Shown: positions 1-5,968 of the stretch, in pieces
Numbering within the stretch: the first letter of the stretch is position 1
Layout: every line of letters starts with the position of its first letter
DNA from: CAG-411 sp045124315
Lineage (GTDB): Bacteria; Bacillota; Clostridia; Lachnospirales; Lachnospiraceae
Reading direction: 5' to 3'
NCBI GenBank assembly: GCA_045124315.1
Contig: JBGVLO010000262.1
Coordinates: 1 to 9,827 of the forward strand
Length of the DNA stretch: 9,827 nucleotides
Notes under the pieces: model-generated
Told to the model about the DNA's origin: nothing
Databases searched by the model: none
The model's input: only the letters and a program-made list of their open reading frames with translations
Program-made: the position numbers and the translations under genes

Positions 1-2706
1 AGCAGATTCACCAAATCTTACAGCAGAAATCTTATATCGGATTTTGTTTTCTGAAGATGATGTGGAAGCAGCTATCATAGTAAATCTGACTTTTCTTCCT
101 TTTTTAACGGTATATTTATTGGCAGTAAATTTGGTTACAGATACACAGGAGTTAGCTGTGTCATTTCCACTCTGGGTAAGCTGATCACCTGCATTTTTGG
201 ATGGCACCTGTTGCCTTCCACTGGTGTCTACTACTGGTGTAGCTGTAACAGTAGGTGTAGAACTTGTCCCGCTTTCCTTGGACACTATAGTAGTCGGCTT
301 CTGTGTAGGATTTGGTGTAACCGGTTTCGGTACGGTTGTTGCAGGAACTTCCGTTTTTGTTACTGGTTCCTCTGTTTTCTTCACCGGCGCTTCCGTTTCC
401 CTTATCGGTACTTCCGTCTCTTTTACCGGTTCCTCTGTTTTCTTTACCGGTACTTCTGTTTTCATTACCGGTACTTGTGTCTCTTTTACTGGTATTTGCG
501 TCTCTTTTATCGGAACTTCCGTCTCCCTTACTGGTTCCTCTGTTTTCTTCACCGGTGCTTCTGTTTCCCTTATCGGTACTTCCGTCTCTTTTACCGGTTC
601 CTTTGTCTTTACAGGAAGCGTAAAGGTAATAAACTGATTACTTGCTTTATCGTATTCCATACATCCGCTTACTGTCAATCCCGGTTGCAGATCCTCTGTA
701 CTTCTCCATGTTCCTGACACGAGAATGGCTGTTGCACTTTCCACGTTATCACTACTATAAACATAATAATCGCCATCTTCTGTCATAGCAGTTCCCGGCC
801 ATGCACCATTGTATTCTTTTGCACTTGTTCCTTCGCCGCTATATAAATATAAAGTTGGTGCATTGTTAAAGTCAGATTTCTTTACACGAAGCATCATCTT
901 ATATTCTGGGGCCTCTGTCATAGTATACGTAAAGGTTTCAGAAAATGTTTCTCCTTCTCCTTCTGCTGTTACTTTTACTGTAATCTTATCCCCAACACTT
1001 GCACCTTCACCGATTTTTACAGTTGCTTTACCGGTAAATTCTACTGCTTCTCCACCATCTATAGAATAGGTAGCTTTTGTAGCATTGGTTGCTGTTAATG
1101 ATAATGTAAATGCTTCCTGAAATGCACCACTGGCTTTGGACACGGTAACCTTCGGAGTCTTTTTTACTGGTTCTGCATTGTATACAACCGCAATACTTCC
1201 GGCAGGCACTTCGTAATTTAATACCCCACCAGATACGTTCACTTCTTTACCGCTGATTTCTTCAGTATAGGTTCCATCTGCAACCTTATTTAGCTTAATA
1301 TTTGATTTGGAACCTCCTAAGTTGATAACTACAACACCTTTTGTTCCTCTTTCGATCACCAGACAATCATTTCCGCCAAAATTGCTCAAATATTCACTTT
1401 CTCCCACCATTGCATTTCGGAAATGATTACAAGCTGCCACTTGTGGATCCTTGAACTGGTCATTACCTTTTGCACCAATCCTATTATTTCCCCAATAGTT
1501 TCCCTGTGAACCATTGGAACCATCCGGTCTGCTATAGAATAATGGAGTACCGTTTGCTCTGGCTGCCACAATCGCCCAACACATTCGAATATCCCAGTCC
1601 GTTAAAAATCCTGATTCATGATGATTACAATATGTATCGTGTGACTCTACCCAAGTAACAATTTTATCTGGTGTAGCATGATTCCAATCAGATATTTTTC
1701 CAGTACTAAAATCCTTATTTTTTATAGCATCTCTTAATGTTCCACCATAAGCACTTCCAGTCAGATGAAAGATTTTTCCATACTCCCCATCTCTTGAACC
1801 AGAGGACTGTAATACTTCTCCATATATAAACAAATCCTCTTTATTATGAAGGCTGACACCATCAACCGATTGATTTCCTAATGCCACAGGCCAAAAATTA
1901 TTTTCCCATCCATATTGTTTTGTCTTTTCATCCTGTGGATCATCTGGCAATCCAATGTGTTTTGCTGTATCATATCGAAAACCATCCACACCACAATCAA
2001 TAAGATCATTCAGATAATTCAAATAATACTTTTGAAATCCCGGATTCTCTGTATTAACATCCGGTAGTCCAAGTACCGCACCATTGGTACAAAAATATCT
2101 TTGTTCCCACTGTGAAATAGAATTAAATCCTTCTCCATGATACAACTTATCTTGTCCGCCTGCCGCATCTTTTAAAGCCTGTGAAACGGAACCCAAATCC
2201 GGGGTTGTATGATTCGGCGCTACATCTACTATGATTTTTACTCCATATTTATCTGCCTCTTCACACATTTCTATAAAATCATCACGTGTTCCTAATTGAT
2301 AATTACCAATTTTCCAATCCGTAGGCTGATAATGATATTCCCATTTTCCCTGACCGTTTTCACTCCATATGCTCATTCCACCATTGTCGCCTCTCAGACA
2401 CTCATTGGCCGGACAAGTTTGCACAGTTGTATAGCCAGCTTCTGCAATATCTTTTAAATTCTCTTTGATTGTATTAAATGACCAACACCAGGCATGCAAT
2501 ATTGCTCCATCTTTTGCATTGTCACACAATCCATAATCACCAGAATCAACCTGCTCTGCATCAAAAACGACTTCCGTTTCTCCTATCTGGGATTCGGTTT
2601 TCACCTCTGCTTTTACGCTATCAAAAAATTCCAAAGAGGGATTCCATAATGTGTTAATTGATAAGAATGCTGCCATTGCAAAGCTAATAAGTTTATTTCT
2701 TTCCAT
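1..2706 (-). CDS. Secreted GH13 alpha-amylase with CBM26-like module and heptad-repeat linker (3' end outside window)
   Basis: Endo-acting alpha-1,4-glucan hydrolase that cleaves starch outside the cell. 902 residues are visible, open in one frame to the window edge. Residues 1-33 look like a signal peptide (basic start, hydrophobic core, VKA cleavage site). The GH13 barrel and C domain span about 45-510. They contain DVAPNH (161-166), GFRYDTAKH with nucleophile D246, YGEVLQ with acid/base E297, and WVESHD with transition-state stabiliser D357. These blocks resemble Bacillus subtilis AmyE (GH13_28). Residues 515-598 form an Ig-like domain like the one AmyE has, 600-698 a CBM26-like starch-binding module, and 699-790 a linker of 7-residue repeats. 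A Pro/Thr stretch and the start of another beta domain (about 855-902) follow. The ATG has GGAGGA at 2713-2718. The missing C-terminus may carry a cell-wall anchor, but this is not visible. Family assignment is firm; subfamily is inference. Confidence 0.95.
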   Translation of the reverse strand, partial: MERNKLISFAMAAFLSINTLWNPSLEFFDSVKAEVKTESQIGETEVVFDAEQVDSGDYGLCDNAKDGAILHAWCWSFNTIKENLKDIAEAGYTTVQTCPANECLRGDNGGMSIWSENGQGKWEYHYQPTDWKIGNYQLGTRDDFIEMCEEADKYGVKIIVDVAPNHTTPDLGSVSQALKDAAGGQDKLYHGEGFNSISQWEQRYFCTNGAVLGLPDVNTENPGFQKYYLNYLNDLIDCGVDGFRYDTAKHIGLPDDPQDEKTKQYGWENNFWPVALGNQSVDGVSLHNKEDLFIYGEVLQSSGSRDGEYGKIFHLTGSAYGGTLRDAIKNKDFSTGKISDWNHATPDKIVTWVESHDTYCNHHESGFLTDWDIRMCWAIVAARANGTPLFYSRPDGSNGSQGNYWGNNRIGAKGNDQFKDPQVAACNHFRNAMVGESEYLSNFGGNDCLVIERGTKGVVVINLGGSKSNIKLNKVADGTYTEEISGKEVNVSGGVLNYEVPAGSIAVVYNAEPVKKTPKVTVSKASGAFQEAFTLSLTATNATKATYSIDGGEAVEFTGKATVKIGEGASVGDKITVKVTAEGEGETFSETFTYTMTEAPEYKMMLRVKKSDFNNAPTLYLYSGEGTSAKEYNGAWPGTAMTEDGDYYVYSSDNVESATAILVSGTWRSTEDLQPGLTVSGCMEYDKASNQFITFTLPVKTKEPVKETEVPIRETEAPVKKTEEPVRETEVPIKETQIPVKETQVPVMKTEVPVKKTEEPVKETEVPIRETEAPVKKTEEPVTKTEVPATTVPKPVTPNPTQKPTTIVSKESGTSSTPTVTATPVVDTSGRQQVPSKNAGDQLTQSGNDTANSCVSVTKFTANKYTVKKGRKVRFTMIAASTSSSENKIRYKISAVRFGESA
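343..612 (-). repeat. Twelve tandem 21-bp units encoding a heptapeptide linker in the amylase
   Basis: Positions 343-594 hold twelve uninterrupted 21-bp units encoding the heptad [V/I]-[K/R/M/T]-[E/K]-T-[E/Q]-x-P, for example VKETEVP, IRETEAP and VKKTEEP. A shortened unit (VKTKEP) lies at 595-612. Within the array, 361-432 and 529-600 differ at only two of 72 bases, both silent, so a block moved by eight units (168 bp). The result is a charged, proline-spaced, probably extended linker between the CBM26-like module and the C-terminal domain. Long open frames on the opposite strand here are shadows of the repeat. Confidence 0.9.
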
Positions 2707-2817
2707 TGTTCATCCTCCATTTCTGTTTTACTTATCTATTCAGAATCTTTTCCATATGTCCAGTCCTGAATAATTACCTTGTTGCTTAGGTTTTGTTGTA
2801 ACTTTATCCCCCTATTT

Positions 2818-2829
2818 CATTGTACAATG
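2818..2829. promoter_or_regulatory. 12-bp perfect palindrome, possible amylase operator
   Basis: CATTGTACAATG equals its own reverse complement and sits between the candidate amylase promoter and the start codon. Its size and position suit a dimeric repressor of a sugar-regulated gene. No regulator is encoded next to it, and the sequence is not the classical CcpA cre or a MalR-type operator I recognise. Confidence 0.3.
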
Positions 2830-2838
2830 TTCTAACTT

Positions 2839-2868
2839 ATTATCTGATTCCAATCCCTTTATTGGTAA
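2839..2868 (-). promoter_or_regulatory. Candidate amylase promoter
   Basis: On the minus strand, TTACCA (2868-2863) and GATAAT (2844-2839) are 18 bp apart, giving a 4/6 and a 5/6 match to the sigma-A boxes. Transcription would start near 2832 and give a leader of about 125 nt. The 12-bp palindrome at 2818-2829 would then lie just inside the transcript, where a repressor could block it. An alternative -10 (TACAAT) lies in that palindrome but lacks a good -35. Confidence 0.35.
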
Positions 2869-2983
2869 AATGACAACAGATATCTAAAACCCTTTTTCAG
2901 TATACTAAACTGTATATTCCACTTCAAAGGTTAAATGCTTAACCCAAAACAAAACATTCTTCACATTTTTTCGCAAATTGCAC

Positions 2984-3026
2984 AAAAAAAGGGTAGACGA
3001 AACTATTTCTAAATATTCGTCTACCC
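2984..3026 (-). terminator. Intrinsic terminator after the radical SAM gene
   Basis: A perfect 10-bp stem (2991-3000 pairing with 3017-3026; loop 3001-3016) is followed on the minus strand by seven T residues (2990-2984). It lies about 90 bp after the radical SAM stop codon and should end the fruK/radical SAM transcript before the amylase promoter. Confidence 0.92.
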
Positions 3027-3117
3027 TTGCTAAATACAACTTTTTCCAACCATTGATTATTTCTTCTAATTTCAAGAATCTTATCCCAGTTTTTCTCATA
3101 TGATAATGATTGCATAT

Positions 3118-3960
3118 CTAAATATATCGCCCTGTTTCCTTCTTTTGCGCCACAAGTTGCTCATGATAAAAGAAATTTGTATGCATAATAGAATGTTCCA
3201 CACAATACGCTTCTATCTCTTCCGCCAATTCATCCCAGTAATCCTTATTTCCTTTCACATATATCTGTTTATACAAGTCAATATATTGAGGATATTTTTC
3301 ATTTATATATTTAAGTATCCTAGCCTTATATTCCCCTCTAAGATTAAGATTTTCAAACCAATACTCATCAACAAACAGCCTGCTCTTTTCTATAATTTCT
3401 TTATAATCTGTTATTACCGGAAATATCGGCGACATAAACAACACCGTATGAATTCCGTCTTCATGTAATACTTTAAGTGTATTCATACGATCATCAATAC
3501 TGCTTGCATTATCCATATCATCCTTAAATTTTTCATCCAGAGTATTAATGGACATCGCCACCGAAACATCCTTAAATTGTTTCAACAATTCCACATCTCT
3601 CAAAATCAGCGATGACTTTGTTGAAATACTAACTGTACACTCTACATCCAAAAGTTGCTTTAATACGCTTTGTGTTATACAATATTTTTCCTCATAAGGA
3701 TTATAACAATCTGTAACAGATGCCAGAAAAACCGTCTTCCCCTTTAATTTCTTTTTGCTTATGGGTTTCAAACATCTTTTGATGTCTATAAATGTCCCCC
3801 ATTCTTCCTTGTGTCCTGTAAATCTTTTCATAAAGCTGGCATAGCAGTATTTACATCCATGAGGACAGCCCACATATGGATTAATAACATAATCACTGGC
3901 AGGAAGATTGGATTTTGTCAGATAGTCCTTTACCTCAATTTCCTTTTCAATTATATTCAT
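3118..3960 (-). CDS. SPL-family-like radical SAM protein
   Basis: 280-residue protein with the radical SAM cluster motif CPHGCKYC: C32, C36 and C39 (CxxxCxxC) bind a 4Fe-4S cluster that reductively cleaves S-adenosylmethionine. The short N-terminus leading straight to NPYVGCPHGCKYCYA, followed by a conserved-looking SVTDCYNPYE segment, fits the SplB-like/COG1533 group named after spore photoproduct lyase. The protein is shorter than true SplB (about 340 residues). Most members of this group have no known substrate, so a DNA-repair role should not be assumed. AAAGGAGGAG lies about 10 bases before the ATG. It starts 28 bp after fruK, with no terminator between, and is probably co-transcribed. 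Fold is confident; function is unknown. Confidence 0.88.
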   Translation of the reverse strand: MNIIEKEIEVKDYLTKSNLPASDYVINPYVGCPHGCKYCYASFMKRFTGHKEEWGTFIDIKRCLKPISKKKLKGKTVFLASVTDCYNPYEEKYCITQSVLKQLLDVECTVSISTKSSLILRDVELLKQFKDVSVAMSINTLDEKFKDDMDNASSIDDRMNTLKVLHEDGIHTVLFMSPIFPVITDYKEIIEKSRLFVDEYWFENLNLRGEYKARILKYINEKYPQYIDLYKQIYVKGNKDYWDELAEEIEAYCVEHSIMHTNFFYHEQLVAQKKETGRYI

Positions 3961-3988
3961 TACCGAATAGCTCCTCCTTTTCTACTTG

Positions 3989-4888
3989 TCAGAGCGTTTT
4001 CAGAAGCTCTGAAATTTTTTCCCTTGTTGCAAGACCATCAGAAAAGGCAGTGGCTCCTCCTGCTGCAGTTCCCAACTTAAGAGCATATTCGTAATCTCCA
4101 TTTAAAGCACCTGCCACAAATCCTGCCACCATGGAATCACCTGCACCAACAGAATTTTTCACCGTTCCTTTACACACACCACATCGGTGTACTTTTCCAA
4201 ACTCATCAATAAGCATAGCTCCATCACCCGCCATAGAAACAAGTACATTTACCGCCCCCATTTCCTGCAATCTTCTCGCATATTTTTCAATCTCTTCATC
4301 TGTTTTCAGCTCCATTCCAAACATCTCACCAAGTTCGTGATTGTTGGGTTTTATCAGGAAAGGTTTGTATTTGAGTACGTTCAAAAGTAAGTCCTTTGTT
4401 GCATCAACCACTACTCTGATCTTCTTCCTCGAAATTCTTTCCAGTATACGCTCGTAAATGTCCGAAGGAAGTGAGGATGGAATGCTTCCAGCTAATATCA
4501 GTGTATCCCCGTCTTTCAAACCATCCAGTTTTTGAAAAAGAGCCGCTATCGCTTTATTGTCTATGTCAGGTCCCTGCCCATTAAGTTCGGTCTCTTCCAC
4601 AGATTTTATCTTTACATTTATACGGGAATTTCCATTTTCAATTCGAACAAAATCAGTATCTATTCCCATATGATCAAGTCCCTTTTCAATCGCTTCACCG
4701 GTAAACCCCGCTGTAAATCCCAGTGCTTTTGAAACAATTCCAAGTTCTTCCAATACGATTGACACATTGATACCCTTGCCTCCAAAATATATTTCTTCTC
4801 TTTCCGAACGATTCGTTGCCCCAAGTTTCACTTCTTCTATACGAATGACATAATCAATTGCCGGGTTAAATGTTACCGTATAAACCAT
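3989..4888 (-). CDS. fruK: 1-phosphofructokinase (PfkB/ribokinase family)
   Basis: Phosphorylates fructose-1-phosphate with ATP to fructose-1,6-bisphosphate in the cytoplasm, after phosphotransferase uptake of fructose. The 299 residues match the usual FruK length (about 300-310). They include the N-terminal TVTFNPAIDY, the first PfkB signature around GGKGINVS (36-43), IKPN (179-182), and the second signature NSVGAGDSMVAG (245-256) with catalytic base D251. The start is fixed by AAGGAGGT (4897-4904), eight bases before the ATG. Tagatose-6-phosphate kinase (LacC) is a close relative and cannot be fully excluded, but the N-terminal motif favours FruK. The usual partners, a DeoR-type fruR before it and the fructose PTS gene fruA after it, are absent; an SPL-like radical SAM gene follows instead. 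Confidence 0.9.
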   Translation of the reverse strand: MVYTVTFNPAIDYVIRIEEVKLGATNRSEREEIYFGGKGINVSIVLEELGIVSKALGFTAGFTGEAIEKGLDHMGIDTDFVRIENGNSRINVKIKSVEETELNGQGPDIDNKAIAALFQKLDGLKDGDTLILAGSIPSSLPSDIYERILERISRKKIRVVVDATKDLLLNVLKYKPFLIKPNNHELGEMFGMELKTDEEIEKYARRLQEMGAVNVLVSMAGDGAMLIDEFGKVHRCGVCKGTVKNSVGAGDSMVAGFVAGALNGDYEYALKLGTAAGGATAFSDGLATREKISELLKTL

Positions 4889-4972
4889 ATCACATAACCT
4901 CCTTAATATTTGTCTTTGCCAAATACCTCTTGTCCTCCAGCTTATCGGTAATTATCTTTTACATCTGCAAAA

Positions 4973-5002
4973 AGTATACTTTCTGTCGCTGTCTCTACGC
5001 AA
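4973..5002 (-). promoter_or_regulatory. Candidate fruK promoter with a 12-bp palindrome at the -10
   Basis: On the minus strand, TTGCGT (5002-4997) and TATACT (4978-4973) are 18 bp apart. The -10 lies within the perfect palindrome AAAGTATACTTT (4971-4982). A start near 4966 gives a leader of about 75 nt. The -35 is weak, so this is tentative. Confidence 0.35.
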
Positions 5003-5024
5003 AAGAAATCAGCCTATTTCTTTT
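5001..5024 (-). repeat. 9-bp inverted repeat, possibly a weak terminator
   Basis: AAAAGAAAT (5001-5009) and ATTTCTTTT (5016-5024) are perfect inverted repeats around a 6-base loop. On the minus strand the 3' arm is U-rich, so the hairpin could weakly end the XRE transcript before fruK. The stem has almost no GC pairs, which makes strong termination doubtful. Confidence 0.3.
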
Positions 5025-5085
5025 CGTTTTCTTTTAATTCCAGCAAATACTTATCAAAATCAGACATGAACAATCTGTGCTGCGC

Positions 5086-5289
5086 CTAAGAATCTGTAAA
5101 CTCAAAGATTTCCTCAACAGTAACTCCAAAAACCTTAGCGATATCCATCGCAAGTTTCAGAGATGGATTGTACTTACCATTCTCCAGATGTACGATTGTT
5201 TCTCTTCTTGCATTCACCAGTTCCGCTAATTCTGCCTGTTTCATCCCGGCATTTTCGCGATATTCCTTGATTTTCGTCACAAGCGCCAC
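5086..5289 (-). CDS. Small XRE/Cro-type HTH transcriptional regulator
   Basis: 67-residue DNA-binding protein consisting of little more than one HTH_XRE domain (about residues 6-60). QAELAELVNARRETIVHLENGKY (18-40) is the helix-turn-helix, and NPSLKLAMDIAKVFGVTVEEIF is the usual closing helix pair. This compact form is common in Firmicutes next to a small membrane protein gene. It starts with GTG at 5289, directly after the TAA of the membrane protein gene (5292-5290), with AAGGGAGGGG upstream; a second GTG three codons in is possible. The two genes are clearly one transcription unit. It probably binds the three repeated 16-bp near-palindromes at 5723-5806 and represses its own operon (inference from position). 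Confidence 0.92.
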   Translation of the reverse strand: MALVTKIKEYRENAGMKQAELAELVNARRETIVHLENGKYNPSLKLAMDIAKVFGVTVEEIFEFTDS

Positions 5290-5703
5290 TTATACCCCTC
5301 CCTTTGCATCCATATAACAGAACAGGAGCGTCCTGATAATGGACATCAGTACCAGTACGCCCATCAGCATATAACCAATTACTTCCGAGGATACTGCAAA
5401 TCTTAAAAATGCAGACAAAAATCCGATACAGACAATCGATACCAGGAGAATCTTATAGCAGATTGAATCGCATCTTTTTAGATTCGCAGCCGCCATTTCA
5501 TCCACGACCTCTTTTTTGTATCTCTTTTCTCTGGAAGCCAAAGAACAGAAAAACAAAAGAGCAAATATTGCAACGCAATTCTGAATGGAAGTAAAATAAT
5601 TCTCCCAACCATTTCTGGCACAGCACCAATAATATACTGCAACAGAAACTGCCAGCACGATACGTGCGCCCACCAGTTCTCTTAATGTTACTTTCCTTTT
5701 CAT
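5290..5703 (-). CDS. Four-helix membrane protein, partner of the XRE regulator
   Basis: 137-residue protein of unknown function. Hydrophobic segments at about 11-29, 38-57, 82-103 and 106-131 predict four transmembrane helices. A charged cytoplasmic loop (58-81, REKRYKKEVVDEM then ANLKRC) joins helices 2 and 3. A two-plus-two helix layout with a DE...AN loop is common in small membrane proteins encoded beside compact XRE regulators in Firmicutes, but I cannot name the Pfam family. I chose the ATG at 5703 because GGGAGG lies eight bases upstream. An upstream TTG in the same frame (5721) would put the ribosome binding site inside the gene. First gene of the pair behind the promoter at 5755-5783. 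Confidence 0.85.
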   Translation of the reverse strand: MKRKVTLRELVGARIVLAVSVAVYYWCCARNGWENYFTSIQNCVAIFALLFFCSLASREKRYKKEVVDEMAAANLKRCDSICYKILLVSIVCIGFLSAFLRFAVSSEVIGYMLMGVLVLMSIIRTLLFCYMDAKGGV

Positions 5704-5722
5704 ACAAATACCTCCCAACAAA

Positions 5723-5806
5723 TGTGATATATTTATAACTTCTTGCGTGTTATAAATATATCACACGTCTGGAGGACAGTCAATATAAATGTTATAAATA
5801 TTTCAC
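5723..5806. promoter_or_regulatory. Three-site operator array at the XRE operon promoter
   Basis: GTTATAAATATATCAC occurs at 5749-5764, as its exact reverse complement at 5724-5739, and with one mismatch at 5791-5806 (ATTTCAC ending). The first two form a 17-bp perfect inverted repeat when flanking bases are included (5723-5739 and 5749-5765, spacer 9). Each copy is itself nearly palindromic (12 of 16 positions). The middle copy covers the -10, one lies in the leader and one just upstream of the -35; the outer pair on the upstream side is 42 bp apart, about four helical turns. The layout fits cooperative autorepression by the XRE protein. Confidence 0.7.
5755..5783 (-). promoter_or_regulatory. 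Sigma-A promoter with extended -10 for the membrane protein/XRE operon
   Basis: On the minus strand, TTGACT (5783-5778) and TATATT (5760-5755) are exactly 17 bp apart, each a 5/6 match. The bases before the -10 are TGA, giving an extended -10. The start would be near 5748, with a 5' leader of about 45 nt. Confidence 0.72.
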
Positions 5807-5816
5807 TTTTTTTGTG

Positions 5817-5862
5817 ATGAGCGGGTTACAGTTCACATACCTGTGAACTGTAAATGAGCGGG
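5817..5862. repeat. 28-bp palindrome flanked exactly by 9-bp direct repeats
   Basis: Arms TTACAGTTCACA (5826-5837) and TGTGAACTGTAA (5842-5853) pair perfectly over 12 bp with a 4-base loop. ATGAGCGGG abuts the palindrome on both sides (5817-5825 and 5854-5862). An element bounded precisely by 9-bp direct repeats looks like an insertion with target-site duplication, here reduced to a bare palindrome. Alternatively it is a dispersed intergenic repeat or a regulatory hairpin. Confidence 0.6.
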
Positions 5863-5968
5863 AACTTTCGATTTATTACTTCTTAAATAATAGAAAAGGG
5901 ATTTCCACCCTCCTACATCTGATTGCTCGAATAGTAGCCCCCCCTTTATTTACATGCTTTTTCAGCCT
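5863..5968. other. Intergenic stretch after rlmD, no clear terminator
   Basis: On the minus strand rlmD is followed by a run of seven G residues (5944-5938). About 25 bases further on is a weak hairpin, AGGAGGG paired with CCCTTTT around TGGAAAT, followed by a T-rich tract, which could terminate poorly. A GTG beside AGGAGG there opens a frame of only ten codons, with spacing too short for normal initiation. I see no gene. Confidence 0.4.

Larger units (their letters stand above)
2707..3117. other. 411-bp intergenic region upstream of the amylase
   Basis: No convincing gene. It holds the terminator of the upstream operon (2984-3026), a GGTTAA/TTAACC inverted repeat with a 4-base spacer (2929-2944), a CCAAT/ATTGG inverted repeat (2850-2865), the perfect palindrome CATTGTACAATG (2818-2829), and a possible amylase promoter. 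A 64-codon minus-strand frame at 2905-3099 runs through the terminator and has no ribosome binding site, so I do not call it. Confidence 0.7.
4890..5085 (-). pseudogene. Possible degraded reading frame between the XRE gene and fruK
   Basis: The frame continuing past the XRE stop codon opens with ATG at 5067 and encodes 17 residues (MSDFDKYLLELKENEKK), then TAG at 5016-5014. After the stop the same frame reads about 24 more protein-like residues (ending ILFADVKDNYR) to TAA. A shift of frame then gives DKLEDKRYLAKTNIKEVM and a TGA (4892-4890) two bases before the fruK ATG, with the fruK ribosome binding site inside IKEV. Such an ending is typical of a gene coupled to its downstream neighbour. 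One internal stop plus one frameshift would explain it as a decayed gene. I do not recognise the family, and chance resemblance in AT-rich DNA is possible. Confidence 0.25.

Noticed and set aside
197..717. Long plus-strand frames rich in Gly/Ser/Val/Phe repeats
   Set aside because: They are antisense readings of the 21-bp repeat array in the amylase linker; the minus frame is continuous with GH13 and CBM26-like domains.
2905..3099. 64-codon minus-strand frame after the radical SAM gene
   Set aside because: It is translated through a perfect terminator hairpin and its T tract, and has no ribosome binding site.
5014..5067. 17-residue small protein as a functional gene
   Set aside because: There is no ribosome binding site before the ATG, and protein-like sequence continues past the stop, so decay is more likely than a real small gene.
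5704..5721. TTG start giving six extra residues on the membrane protein
   Set aside because: The GGGAGG ribosome binding site lies inside those six codons and is correctly spaced for the ATG at 5703.
5723..5765. 17-bp inverted repeat as an intrinsic terminator
   Set aside because: The stem is almost all A/T, has no following T run, overlaps the -10 box and repeats a third time upstream, which fits operators better.
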